Part shown: piece after piece, positions 47,972 through 57,378 of the stretch
Position numbering within the stretch: position 1 is the stretch's first letter
How the letters are laid out: every line of letters starts with the position of its first letter
Assembly (NCBI RefSeq): GCF_005233845.1
Contig: NZ_SZQL01000002.1
Location: 248,001-312,000, forward strand
Direction of reading: 5' to 3'
Length of the DNA stretch: 64,000 nucleotides
Origin: Ilyomonas limi
Lineage (GTDB): Bacteria > Bacteroidota > Bacteroidia > Chitinophagales > Chitinophagaceae
The notes under the pieces: model-generated
Seen by the model: only the letters and a program-made list of their open reading frames with translations
What the model was told of the DNA's origin: nothing
Database searches by the model: none
Position numbers and translations under genes: made by a program

Positions 47972-49486
47972 TTATGGCTCCCAAAAGAGTTTTGTACCGA
48001 ACGGATCAATTGTACCTTCTGCCAATACATTTGCACTGTTGGTAGTGTATTCACTCTGTGGATACAATAAGCGCAAAGGAAGTGTGTTGGAAACCTTTGC
48101 CGGATTTGCAGAAATATAACCGTTATCTGGCAGGAAGTGCAACCTTCTTTGGTCAGAGTAAGATTCCAGAGGGTCTATACCGGTTAACGCAATATACTTC
48201 TGGTATACTATGAGCTTGATCTTATCACTTGTAGAAGCGGCATTATTCCAGATTGCTATATCACTACCGGTCAAATAATCAGCCGCTTCAGCTTCTGCAT
48301 TGGGTACACCAAGCCAAACAAAAGATTCTGTAACTGCACTTTCATATGCAGCCTTTGCATCGCCCGCTATCCAGCCCCGGGCTACAGCTTCTGCATAAAG
48401 AAACATACTTTCAAAAGAAGGTATTATCCATTGGTCCTGGCTGGCACCGGCTCCTCCATCCAAATCGTCCCCTATTAATCCAGGACCAAAATAGGAACTT
48501 TGAGACCCAATAGGAATATCACTCTGCTTATCACCATAAGTACCACCTACATATCCAGACCCAGCAGGCTGAAAAAAGCGTCCTATACGGGGGTCACCAC
48601 TGGACGACAAAATACCTAGAATATAGTTGTTTGCATTCACAGACGTGGTAGCTTTATTGCCGGTTGGCGTATAACCGTAATTAGCATAGTAAGGATTCTG
48701 CTTATCCACATCATTCACATATCCTGGATTTACATTAGCAGATTCGCCCGCTCCCAACACTCCACCTGTTGCCTGAATTTTGGCAATCTCTGCGGTAGGA
48801 TCAAAGCCGGGAACTTCCGATTGACGAATTAATAATCTTAACCGGAGTGTATTTGCAAATTTTATCCACATGGTCTGGTCACCACCATTCACAACGTCTA
48901 CACTTGCAAAAGATTTGGAACCAGTTAAAGTGCTCATATAATTAACAGCAGTATCCAGGCTCATTAAAAGTGAATTGTAAATATCCTGCGCCTTATCGAA
49001 AGTAGGATTAGGATATTGTTTAGATTGAAAAGCCTGGCTATAAGGTATATTGCCATACAGGTCAACTAACTCCTGGAACAGTTTAGCAGATAAGATCATG
49101 GAAGCCGCTGCTAAAACCGTATCGCCCCCTTCCACTAAGCTTTTGGTTTTTACCTGGTATAAATCAAAAAGTACATTATAGTGCCTTTGCCACAAAGCGT
49201 CACCAAAACTGAAGTCAAGGGAATAAGTTTGTTCCTGAAGACTTGGAGCAAAATCGCCATTGGGCGCATAGTATCCCATCCAGTTATTCAGAAAACCAAA
49301 GTCGCCGCTGGCTTGTCTTGCACCTACTCCAACAGCAGCAGCCGGAAATATTAATTCGGGTGTAACATTAGACTCTGTCACCCTGTTCGGATCATCATTT
49401 ACATCCAGAAAGTTTTTACTGCAGCTTGTCATTATTATTCCTAAAGCCAGTGCAGGAAAAAGGAAAAATTTATTTAAATATTTCAT
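47972..49486 (-). CDS. SusD/RagB family lipoprotein (locus 3)
   Basis: A 504-residue lipoprotein with signal MKYLNKFFLFPALALGIIMT and anchor Cys in TSCSKNFLDVNDDPNRV. Motifs shared with the locus 2 SusD include FANTLRLRLLIRQSEVPGF, ESMFLYAEAVARGWIAGDAK and KLIVYQKYIALTGIDPLESY. It starts 23 bases after its SusC gene. Ligand unknown. Confidence 0.94.
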   Translation of the reverse strand: MKYLNKFFLFPALALGIIMTSCSKNFLDVNDDPNRVTESNVTPELIFPAAAVGVGARQASGDFGFLNNWMGYYAPNGDFAPSLQEQTYSLDFSFGDALWQRHYNVLFDLYQVKTKSLVEGGDTVLAAASMILSAKLFQELVDLYGNIPYSQAFQSKQYPNPTFDKAQDIYNSLLMSLDTAVNYMSTLTGSKSFASVDVVNGGDQTMWIKFANTLRLRLLIRQSEVPGFDPTAEIAKIQATGGVLGAGESANVNPGYVNDVDKQNPYYANYGYTPTGNKATTSVNANNYILGILSSSGDPRIGRFFQPAGSGYVGGTYGDKQSDIPIGSQSSYFGPGLIGDDLDGGAGASQDQWIIPSFESMFLYAEAVARGWIAGDAKAAYESAVTESFVWLGVPNAEAEAADYLTGSDIAIWNNAASTSDKIKLIVYQKYIALTGIDPLESYSDQRRLHFLPDNGYISANPAKVSNTLPLRLLYPQSEYTTNSANVLAEGTIDPFGTKLFWEP

Positions 49487-49509
49487 TTATAATCTGTTTA
49501 CTTAATTAA

Positions 49510-52500
49510 TTAAAATTGAACAGTCAGTGAGCCACCAAAAAGTCTTGATGCAGGAGCCTGGAATGAGCTGGCAACACCGAAAGTATTACCTGTTGTAGAA
49601 TAGTTGAACTCAGGATCACCCCATTGATTAGACTTAGGGACAAAGAGCAACAGATTTTTACCAACGGCACTTACAGTTACACTCTTGAAGAACTTACCAT
49701 TTCCAATCCAACTATTAGGCAGCGAATAAGAAATATTTACTTCTCTTAATCTCCATGCAGCAGCACTTGAATAGTAGTTGGTACCGATCTGGGTATTTCT
49801 GTCCTGAGACCAAAAACCATAGTTACCATCCTGAACTAAAATATCAGTATTCGGAACATATTTGCTGCCATTCCAGTAAACAGAATTCGGGAACACAAAG
49901 CGCTGACGGTTATATTGAGCACTTCTTGCAGAAATTCCTGCAAAATCCTCGTCCGAACCAAGGCCAGAGAAGTAATTATGACCACCTTTAAAGTCCCATG
50001 TCATCGTAAAAGAGAAGTTACCAACAGAGAAAGAAGGCGTAAGGCCTACTATCCAAAGCGGCAAAGTTCTTCCTCTGATAGCTAATGCTGAAGCCTGGGA
50101 TGGATAACCGGTAACCGGATCTACAATTACTTTTCCTGTTGCAGGGTCTCTTTCATAATCTGTTAATTGGAAAACAAAGGCTGGGCGTCCTACCGCTGCA
50201 ACATTATTAACAGTCGGTGAGCTAACAGAGTTTTGAATGAAACCGGAGCTTCCACCAATCACAACTGGTAAATCGCCGGGAGTATGTGTTACCTCATTAT
50301 TATTATAGGTAGCATTTGCTCTAAAATCTATTCTGCCTCTGCCTATATTAACTACCGGAGTCAGGTTCAGTTCCATTTCAACACCATAGTTCTTAAAGTC
50401 AGCAGCATTGGCAAGCGCATTTGGATAACCAGTAGTGGAAGATTGCGAAATCAGCAAAATCTGGTTAGTGTTGTTCTGATAGAAATAGGTAGCATTCACA
50501 TTGATTTTGTTCTTCATAAATCCTAATTCTACGCCAACTTCTTTTGTATTCACAAACTCAGGCTTCAGGTTTGCAGCAGGTATAGTTCCATTGGCACTAA
50601 ATCCAACAGTATTGCCGTATGGAAATCCTGCAGGTTGAGCATAAGTAGCCTGAAGCGAATAAGGATTTAAGTTTACATTACCTGATTTAGAAATGGCACC
50701 TCTTACTTTTAAGTAAGAAATAGTATTGCTGTTTTGAAGCGCGCTAATAGCATCAGAAAGCACAAAAGATACATTGGCAGCCGGATAAAAGAACGAACGG
50801 TTTTCTTTTAGCAGCCTGCTATCCCAATCGTTTCTGCCGGTAAGTTCCAAATTGGCCCATCCTTTATAGTTGAATCCAACTGTTCCATAAGCTGAAAGCA
50901 ATCTTGAAGTTATTTCATAGTTAAAGGTACCGGTAGGCACACTTGCATCGCCGCTGCGTACAGCTACATTATATAAATAAGGTACCACCAGATTATTGCC
51001 GCCTACAGCAACATCCTTCGATTTATTCTGGCGGACAGTACCACCAACAAGGTATCTAACATTGAAGGCTTTAGTAATGTCATGGTCGCCACTTAAGAAA
51101 TAATCAAGATTAATCCGGGATGTATAAGCCTCATCATCAAACACAATTCCCTTTCTATTGGAATACTGGGTTGCATTTCTGTTAGCTGCCGCCCAGTCAG
51201 ACACGATCACTGGTGCATTTGTGTTTTTGAAACTGGTAAACGCAAGGTTAGAGCTTACCCTTGCAGATGCCTTAAGCCACGGAAAAAACTGGTAGTTTAC
51301 ATCAATATTACCAATGAGGTCATCCTCACGTCCTTTTTGCCTTATATTTCCAATAAGCCAATAAGGACTTACTGCATACTCATTGTAATAATTAGAAAAT
51401 TGAGCAAACTTGCTGTTTCTCCAATCTTTGTAGTCCAGTAAGGGAACGTTATTTGCAGTTTGCATTACTAAGAAAAACAAACCGCCATCATAAGCATCCG
51501 GAAAAGTATTCTGAAAACCCGCCTCATTTACAACATCATAATTTTGAAGAACATAGTTCAATCCATAGTTAACTGAAAATTTTCCATACTTTTTACCTCC
51601 GTTAAACCGGAGACTCGTACGGCGGTTTTCATCGTCAGGAATCAATCCTTTTATTTTCGCATCCTGGATACTTACATAAAAATCTTCTCCTGAAACGGAA
51701 ACAGAGTTCTGCCAGGTTAAACCTGTATTGAAGAACTTAATTTTATCCTTGTAGTGCGTATTAGCATAAGGAACCATTTGTATAGAACCATCCTCCAAAG
51801 GCACACCTAATGGTTGCATAGACCCATCGAATCTAGGACCATATTGCTGGTTTTCATAAGGAACATAAAGGTAGTTACCGTATTGGTCTGTGGTTTCACC
51901 TGCACCTTGCCCAAATTCTTTCTGCAATTTTGGAAAGAAAGATACCTTAGTAGCCTGCACAGTAGAATTTAATGTTACGGTAGCCCTTTTTCCACCACGC
52001 TTAGTAGTAATAACAATTACGCCATTCACCGCATCTGGTCCGTAAATAGCAGCAGAAGCAGCACTTTTCAATACAGTTAAGCTGGCTACGTCATCTGGCG
52101 GTATAGAAGAAAGAAAACCCAATGGTGTTGGCGCGCCATCTACTACCAGCATCGGCTGGTTGTTACCTGTTAACGACCGGATACCTCTGATGTTGATTTT
52201 CGCATTTTCAAATACACCACTGTTTACAGTAGAAATATTCAACCCCGAAATCTTTCCATTCAAAGCCTGTTGAACGTTTACCGATTTTGCCGTGGTCAAT
52301 TCTTTGTTTGTAATAGTAGTAGTTGCATAGCCTAATTCCTTAGCCTGCCTTTGTACACCTAAAGCAGTAGTTACAACTACTTCGGATAGATTATTAGCTG
52401 TTGCATTCAACGTTACCGAAACAGTATTTTCATTACCTACTGTTACTTCGGCACTTCCTGCATTAATAGTTGAGATTACAAGTACATCGCCTGTATTGGC

Positions 52501-52692
52501 TGTAATAGAAAATGTACCGTCTGATACTGTTGTAGTGCCCCTTGTGGTACCTTTCACAATAACGGAGGCTCCTTCCACGGGTTTCCCTGCATTATCCACC
52601 ACCTGTCCGGTAATGGTTCGTGATTGCGCATTGGCTATCAGGAAGCCAAGCATCAACACTGCTAACAGTGTTAGAAATTTTCTCATGTGCAT
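49510..52692 (-). CDS. SusC/RagA family TonB-dependent outer membrane protein (locus 3)
   Basis: A 1060-residue barrel starting MHMRKFLTLLAVLMLGFLIA. Domains: carboxypeptidase-regulatory-like (ITGQVVDNAGKPVEGASVIV), TonB box region (NLSEVVVTTALG), plug (INIRGIRSLTGNNQPMLVVD, AIYGPDAVNGVIVITTKRGG) and a barrel ending FGGSLTVQF. It is first in the four-gene operon 52692-46176. The shared RSLTGNNQ plug motif and MHMRK start tie it to locus 2. Confidence 0.97.
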   Translation of the reverse strand: MHMRKFLTLLAVLMLGFLIANAQSRTITGQVVDNAGKPVEGASVIVKGTTRGTTTVSDGTFSITANTGDVLVISTINAGSAEVTVGNENTVSVTLNATANNLSEVVVTTALGVQRQAKELGYATTTITNKELTTAKSVNVQQALNGKISGLNISTVNSGVFENAKINIRGIRSLTGNNQPMLVVDGAPTPLGFLSSIPPDDVASLTVLKSAASAAIYGPDAVNGVIVITTKRGGKRATVTLNSTVQATKVSFFPKLQKEFGQGAGETTDQYGNYLYVPYENQQYGPRFDGSMQPLGVPLEDGSIQMVPYANTHYKDKIKFFNTGLTWQNSVSVSGEDFYVSIQDAKIKGLIPDDENRRTSLRFNGGKKYGKFSVNYGLNYVLQNYDVVNEAGFQNTFPDAYDGGLFFLVMQTANNVPLLDYKDWRNSKFAQFSNYYNEYAVSPYWLIGNIRQKGREDDLIGNIDVNYQFFPWLKASARVSSNLAFTSFKNTNAPVIVSDWAAANRNATQYSNRKGIVFDDEAYTSRINLDYFLSGDHDITKAFNVRYLVGGTVRQNKSKDVAVGGNNLVVPYLYNVAVRSGDASVPTGTFNYEITSRLLSAYGTVGFNYKGWANLELTGRNDWDSRLLKENRSFFYPAANVSFVLSDAISALQNSNTISYLKVRGAISKSGNVNLNPYSLQATYAQPAGFPYGNTVGFSANGTIPAANLKPEFVNTKEVGVELGFMKNKINVNATYFYQNNTNQILLISQSSTTGYPNALANAADFKNYGVEMELNLTPVVNIGRGRIDFRANATYNNNEVTHTPGDLPVVIGGSSGFIQNSVSSPTVNNVAAVGRPAFVFQLTDYERDPATGKVIVDPVTGYPSQASALAIRGRTLPLWIVGLTPSFSVGNFSFTMTWDFKGGHNYFSGLGSDEDFAGISARSAQYNRQRFVFPNSVYWNGSKYVPNTDILVQDGNYGFWSQDRNTQIGTNYYSSAAAWRLREVNISYSLPNSWIGNGKFFKSVTVSAVGKNLLLFVPKSNQWGDPEFNYSTTGNTFGVASSFQAPASRLFGGSLTVQF

Positions 52693-52858
52693 AATAAATT
52701 TTAATTAACTGCGGTAAAAGTAGGGGAATAAACAATAAAACGTTAAAGCCCCATATAGTTTTCAATTTGACACACTGTTAACTAATAATGCTGCACAAAT
52801 ACATAAAAAAATTATTCTTTACTACCATTTTATTCAAAATCAATCTGCAAACGCTGAA

Positions 52859-52866
52859 TATCTTTG
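52859..52866 (+). promoter_or_regulatory. folD -7 promoter box
   Basis: TATCTTTG (TAnnTTTG) ends only 4 bases before the folD ATG at 52871, so the transcript probably begins at or next to the start codon (leaderless). Confidence 0.5.
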
Positions 52867-52870
52867 CATC

Positions 52871-53749
52871 ATGCAAATACTGGATGGAAAGCTGGCTGCC
52901 CAGCACACAAAGGATACATTGAAAAAGGAAGTAGATGAAATAATTGCCGCTGGCAAACGCGCACCGCATCTGGCTGCTATACTGGTGGGGAATAATGGTG
53001 CCAGCGAAACCTATGTTGCCAGCAAAGTAAAAAACTGTACAGAAATAGGCTTTGCCTCTACCCTCATCCGCCTCGGAGAAGACAGTAGCGAAGCAACTTT
53101 GCTGCAGGAAATAGAAAAGCTAAACAACGACGACGCAGTGGATGGCATTCTCGTTCAGCTGCCGCTCCCTAAACACATTAGTGAGCAAAAAGTAACGGAG
53201 AGCGTAAACCCTTTGAAAGATGTGGATGGTTTTCACCCTATCAGCGCCGGCAAGCTGGTATTGGGTTTACCCACTTTTATCTCGGCCACGCCGTATGGCA
53301 TTATGCTCTTGCTGGAGCATTATAATATACCTACCAGGGGCAAACATGCAGTGGTCATCGGTCGCAGCAATATCGTAGGCCGCCCAATGAGTATCTTGCT
53401 CAGCAGCAACCACCCGCATGGCAATTGTACCGTTACGCTCTGCCACTCCCATACGCAAAACCTAAAGGAACTTTGCCAAAGAGCCGACATATTGGTTGCA
53501 GCTTTAGGCAAACCGGAATTTGTAACCGCTGATATGGTAAAAGAAGGTGCCGTTGTAATTGATGTTGGTATTACCCGCGTACCAGATAGTACCGCTAAAA
53601 GGGGTTATGTGATTAAAGGCGATGTGGCTTTTAATGGAGTAGCACCCAAAACTTCCTTTATTACACCCGTGCCCGGCGGCGTGGGGTTAATGACAATTGC
53701 AGGCTTGCTAAAAAACACCTTGCAGGCATACCGCACGCGGCAGCAGTAA
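52871..53749 (+). CDS. folD: Methylenetetrahydrofolate dehydrogenase/cyclohydrolase
   Basis: A 292-residue bifunctional enzyme converting 5,10-methylene-THF to 10-formyl-THF for purine synthesis. Motifs are [15 protein letters not shown] (catalytic Lys), [13 protein letters not shown] and the NADP-binding [14 protein letters not shown]. The C-terminal signature reads [15 protein letters not shown], with Leu where many homologues have Pro, probably tolerated. It has its own close promoter box; no operon partner. Confidence 0.97.
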   Translation: MQILDGKLAAQHTKDTLKKEVDEIIAAGKRAPHLAAILVGNNGASETYVASKVKNCTEIGFASTLIRLGEDSSEATLLQEIEKLNNDDAVDGILVQLPLPKHISEQKVTESVNPLKDVDGFHPISAGKLVLGLPTFISATPYGIMLLLEHYNIPTRGKHAVVIGRSNIVGRPMSILLSSNHPHGNCTVTLCHSHTQNLKELCQRADILVAALGKPEFVTADMVKEGAVVIDVGITRVPDSTAKRGYVIKGDVAFNGVAPKTSFITPVPGGVGLMTIAGLLKNTLQAYRTRQQ

Positions 53750-54153
53750 TATTTTTTGAAATTTGAAGTACAACAGAACGCGCACTTTAATAAAAAGTAC
53801 GTTAGCTAATAGCAGCTGTTCTTTTATACTTATTTTATGGAATTAGTTATGCTCCAGCTCTTTTGTAACTGTATTACTGCAGGGCGTAACTATTTTAGCA
53901 CGTTACATAGTTCATGGTAAAGTGTAGGCAAAGCCTACGTAAAGGGTAGGATAAGCTTACTTCTGAACTTCAGACAAAATACCATTTAGGAACGCTTTTC
54001 GGCAGGTTTCGCCAGATATAACAGAACAATACAGTCAGCAATGTGCTGGTATGCTTTACCCATATACGCTCACGTAAACAGCTTTTTATTTAATACGATT
54101 ATAAATCTTTCCTGGTCACCTGTTCATCCTGCCGGTAATAGTTGCAAGCTTTG
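53750..54153. other. Intergenic region, no gene found
   Basis: Between folD and queE. Only a tiny hairpin (GTAGGC-AAA-GCCTAC at 53924-53938) was noticed. No coding frame or known repeat is supported. Confidence 0.4.
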
Positions 54154-54161
54154 TACTTTTG
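54154..54161 (+). promoter_or_regulatory. queE -7 promoter box
   Basis: TACTTTTG (TAnnTTTG) ends 4 bases before ATG 54166. As for folD, this predicts a leaderless or near-leaderless transcript and argues against the in-frame TTG at 54142. Confidence 0.45.
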
Positions 54162-54165
54162 CAAA

Positions 54166-54777
54166 ATGGTCTTGACAGGAACAACGCTTCCGGTGATGGA
54201 AGCTTTTTATACCTTGCAGGGTGAAGGCTTTTACCAGGGGCAGGCTGCCTATTTCATTCGCCTCGGCGGCTGCGATGTGGGTTGTTTTTGGTGCGATGTA
54301 AAAGAAAGCTGGGATGCTGCCGCCCATCCGCAGGTAGCGATTGAAGAAATTATTGCGGGTGCTGCTGCTTACCCCGGCAGAATTGCGGTGGTAACGGGTG
54401 GCGAGCCATTGCTCCACAACCTGGATGAATTGACTGCTGAACTCCGGCAGGCTGGTTTTCAAACCAATATAGAAACTTCAGGTTCCAGCCCAATCAGCGG
54501 AAAATGGGACTGGATTTGCCTTTCGCCCAAGAAATTTAAAGCGCCACTTCCCGAAAATATTCCACTGGCAAATGAACTAAAGATAATTGTATATAATAAA
54601 CACGATTTTGCCTGGGCAGAACGTTTTGCGCAGCAAACAAGTAAAAACTGCCGCCTCTACCTGCAACCTGAATGGTCTAAAGCTGCCGAAGTAACGCCTT
54701 TGATAGTGGAATACATCAAAGCTAATCCAAAATGGCAACTGAGCCTGCAGGTACATAAATATATTAATGTACCCTGA
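54166..54777 (+). CDS. queE: 7-carboxy-7-deazaguanine synthase (radical SAM)
   Basis: A 203-residue radical SAM enzyme that contracts CPH4 to 7-carboxy-7-deazaguanine on the queuosine pathway. The cluster motif is GGCDVGCFWCD (C-x3-C-x2-C), with EAFYTLQGEGFYQGQ before it and VVTGGEPLLHN (SAM-binding GGE) after. ATG 54166 is chosen from the promoter position. Other queuosine genes are not in the window. The next gene follows closely. Confidence 0.93.
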   Translation: MVLTGTTLPVMEAFYTLQGEGFYQGQAAYFIRLGGCDVGCFWCDVKESWDAAAHPQVAIEEIIAGAAAYPGRIAVVTGGEPLLHNLDELTAELRQAGFQTNIETSGSSPISGKWDWICLSPKKFKAPLPENIPLANELKIIVYNKHDFAWAERFAQQTSKNCRLYLQPEWSKAAEVTPLIVEYIKANPKWQLSLQVHKYINVP

Positions 54778-54826
54778 TGCGGGAACAATATATTTGCATT
54801 TTCAGCATTTGTATATTAGCATTCTT

Positions 54827-55612
54827 ATGGTTCAGAAACTCTTTAGTATATATTTTACTCCCGATGAAACCAATGCGCTGTTCATTGAGATTGGGCATCA
54901 CCACATTGCCTGCTGGTGTACCGGCGATAAACAAAGCCTGCAGGCATTTGAATATTTTACTTTTCATACTACAGATGAGCACGAGGACTTTGAAAAGGTT
55001 TATAAAGTAGCCAAGCTACACTCCGTATTACTCAATAATGAGTTTGCGGCAACAGAAGTAATTTGGGAAACTACACCTTTTACCTGTGTTCCCAATGCGC
55101 TTTTTAAGCCCGAAGTACTGGATGATTATATTAATATGCTGGACAAAAGCCCGTTTACTAAAGCTTTGTCCTGTACGCAGAGGGATATTACGGTGGCATA
55201 TCCGGTAAAGGAAGATGCGTTGCGCCTGGTACAGCATCATTTTCCTAAAGCAACGGCTTCGCACAAAATCTGCCAGCTTTCTAAGGAGTTGAGCGGCAAT
55301 GCCGTTACTGCATTACACACTATTTTTTATCATCATCATTTCTTATTACTGGCAGTAAAAGATAATGCGCTGCAATTAGCTACCAGCATTGCCTATCAAT
55401 CGTCGCAAGATTGTCTGTATTATATATTATATACGATGCAGCAGCTTAACCTGCCGCTGAATGAGACAGTAGTATTGGTAAGTGGTTTCATAGATATGAA
55501 TTCTGCCTTATACAAAGAGTTGTACCAATATATTCCCTTACTGCAACCGGCAGAAAAGGGAATGCTGAAAGATGAATATCCGGCACATTATTTTACTACC
55601 TTTTATAAATAG
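54827..55612 (+). CDS. DUF3822 family protein
   Basis: A 261-residue protein with an actin-like/ASKHA look, starting MVQKLFSIYFTPDETNALFI at ATG 54827. The frame is open upstream into queE without conserved sequence. Other core parts are ISKE-free helical SKELSGNAVTALHTIFYHHH and NETVVLVSGFIDMNSALY. A candidate box TATATTTG lies at 54789-54796. In Bacteroidota it typically precedes rsmD, and here only 8 bases separate them. Function unknown. Confidence 0.85.
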   Translation: MVQKLFSIYFTPDETNALFIEIGHHHIACWCTGDKQSLQAFEYFTFHTTDEHEDFEKVYKVAKLHSVLLNNEFAATEVIWETTPFTCVPNALFKPEVLDDYINMLDKSPFTKALSCTQRDITVAYPVKEDALRLVQHHFPKATASHKICQLSKELSGNAVTALHTIFYHHHFLLLAVKDNALQLATSIAYQSSQDCLYYILYTMQQLNLPLNETVVLVSGFIDMNSALYKELYQYIPLLQPAEKGMLKDEYPAHYFTTFYK

Positions 55613-55620
55613 CTAACACT

Positions 55621-56160
55621 ATGCGCATCATTTCGGGCGCATTGGGCGGAAGGCGCATTTCGCCGCCCGCCAACATGCCACATACACGCCCTACTACCGA
55701 TATCGCAAAGGAAGGTTTGTTCAACATTTTGCAAAACCGCATCAGTTTTGATGGCATTAAAACGCTGGATCTGTTTGGCGGTACCGGCAGCATTAGTTAT
55801 GAGCTGGCTTCGCGCGGTGCGGCAGACTTAACAATTGTGGAGAAGGATAATGTGATGTATGCGTTCATCAAAAAGAATATTGCTGCGCTCCACATTGAAA
55901 GCTGCAAGGTGTTGCAAATGGATGTATTTCACTTTTTGAATGGCTGCGGCGAACAGTTCGATTTCATTTTCGCCGGCCCGCCATATGCGCTAACTACTAT
56001 TGATGAATTGCCAAAAATAATAGTTGGCAAAAAATTGATTGCGCCCAAAGGCTATTTTGTATTGGAACATACACCGCGCAATAATTATGAAGCCTATGAG
56101 GGCTTTCAATTCCGGCGCAACTACGGTACTACGGTGTTTTCTTTTTTCAGAAATGAGTAG
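55621..56160 (+). CDS. rsmD: 16S rRNA guanine-N2 methyltransferase RsmD family
   Basis: A 179-residue methyltransferase that modifies G966 of 16S rRNA. It opens with the family sequence MRIISGALGGRRISPPANMP and RPTTDIAKEGLFNIL, and has the SAM motif LDLFGGTGSISYELASRGA. The catalytic motif IV, normally (D/N)PP(F/Y), reads GPPY at residues 119-122, so the expected acidic or amide residue is Gly. It starts 8 bases after DUF3822. Family identity is firm; activity is uncertain. Confidence 0.92.
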   Translation: MRIISGALGGRRISPPANMPHTRPTTDIAKEGLFNILQNRISFDGIKTLDLFGGTGSISYELASRGAADLTIVEKDNVMYAFIKKNIAALHIESCKVLQMDVFHFLNGCGEQFDFIFAGPPYALTTIDELPKIIVGKKLIAPKGYFVLEHTPRNNYEAYEGFQFRRNYGTTVFSFFRNE

Positions 56161-56200
56161 AATAACGGCTTTGCTTGCTTATCATTAAGAGCAACGAGCC

Positions 56201-56230
56201 CGTCATTGCTTCACTCCGTTCGCAATGACG
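56201..56230. repeat. Short CGTCATTGC palindrome
   Basis: CGTCATTGC (56201-56209) and GCAATGACG (56222-56230) form a perfect 9-bp stem between convergent rsmD and the MBL gene. It is related to the ends of the 27511-27676 element and could serve as a weak terminator. Confidence 0.6.
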
Positions 56231-56298
56231 ATAGCACTTTCACTTTCCGCTTCCCAACTTAGCATTCAAATATTCATTTACACAGCACTCACTTTTAC

Positions 56299-57135
56299 TT
56301 AAAACAGCGATAGCTGTTCGGGCTTTGGCTTTACAATCTTAACGGCTGGACGGGCAATAATGCTGGTATGACTGCTAACATAATATACCGGCGTTTCTTT
56401 GTAGCGCCCGGCAACGGCAATAGTAGTATTACCTGCATATTGCTTAAATAAATCTTCTACCAACTGCGGATGATTATTGTTTTTAGATAAATGCGACAGC
56501 AGTAAATGGCTCATATAAGGTGCTTTGTGCATTCTGAAAAGCAAAAGCGCCTGTGCATTGGAAAGATGACCTTTACCACCACGGATTCTGTTCTTTAAAT
56601 GCTGCGGATAGCTGCCTTGTTCCAGCATCACTTCATCGTAATTGGCTTCTAAAAAAGCAGCATGACATTCTTTAAAATTGCGGATAACATGTTCGCAGGG
56701 CTTACCAATATCAGTCAACACGCCCACCTTCACTTTGCTATTGTGCACTACAAAACTATGCGGCTCGGCAGCATCGTGCAATTTAGGAAAAGCAGTAATA
56801 GTTAATTCGCCAATAACTACCGGCACGTAAGGAAGTAGTGGTTTGATGAGCGAAGCTTCAATTTGAATGCCACTGTAAAAATGCGTGCCGGTAGTAATAT
56901 ACACAGGTAGCTGATACTTCTTTGCTAATGTGGCAACGCCCGAGATATGGTCGGTATGTTCGTGCGAGATGAAGATCGCTTTCACTGTACTTATCGGGAG
57001 GCCCAGGCGCGTCATGCGCTTTTCTGTTTCGCGGCACGAGATGCCTGCATCAATCAATACCGCTTCCTCGCCGTTACCAATGTAGTAACAGTTGCCATTG
57101 CTGCCGGAGTTTAACGAGGTAATGAAAAGAGACAT
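56299..57135 (-). CDS. MBL-fold metallohydrolase (YycJ/WalJ-like)
   Basis: A 278-residue metallo-beta-lactamase-fold protein. The start at 57135 gives MSLFITSLNSGSNGNCYYIG, the usual N-terminus; the open frame to 57270 runs into a repeat and is rejected. The metal motif is ISHEHTDHISGV (HxHxDH), with later His in FPKLHDAAEPHS and Asp in GVLTDIG. YycJ-like proteins have been linked to DNA repair and cell-wall control as nucleases, but the substrate here is unknown. Confidence 0.9.
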   Translation of the reverse strand: MSLFITSLNSGSNGNCYYIGNGEEAVLIDAGISCRETEKRMTRLGLPISTVKAIFISHEHTDHISGVATLAKKYQLPVYITTGTHFYSGIQIEASLIKPLLPYVPVVIGELTITAFPKLHDAAEPHSFVVHNSKVKVGVLTDIGKPCEHVIRNFKECHAAFLEANYDEVMLEQGSYPQHLKNRIRGGKGHLSNAQALLLFRMHKAPYMSHLLLSHLSKNNNHPQLVEDLFKQYAGNTTIAVAGRYKETPVYYVSSHTSIIARPAVKIVKPKPEQLSLF

Positions 57136-57190
57136 CAGGAATACAAAGAAAAATTGTTTTTTTGAAGTGGGAAAGCTAAATTTTGGTTTA

Positions 57191-57267
57191 AGCCACAAAG
57201 ACAGAAAGGCATAAAGAAAATGAATAAAATACATTGTACATCTTTGTATATCTGTGTCTCTGCGGCT
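57191..57267. repeat. Imperfect inverted repeat of the CCACAAAG type, copy 3
   Basis: AGCCACAAAGACA (57191-57203) pairs with TGTCTCTGCGGCT (57255-57267) with two mismatches. It is related to 18980-19134 and 22099-22191 and lies just upstream of the MBL gene. Confidence 0.65.
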
Positions 57268-57378
57268 CAATGTTTTTCCTTTCCGCTTACGGCTACCAAT
57301 TGTTTATCTATATTTACCTTCCTCTTTGCTGCCAGCTATTAAAAGTTTTAATTTGATAATTGTTTAGTCTTCACTCAT

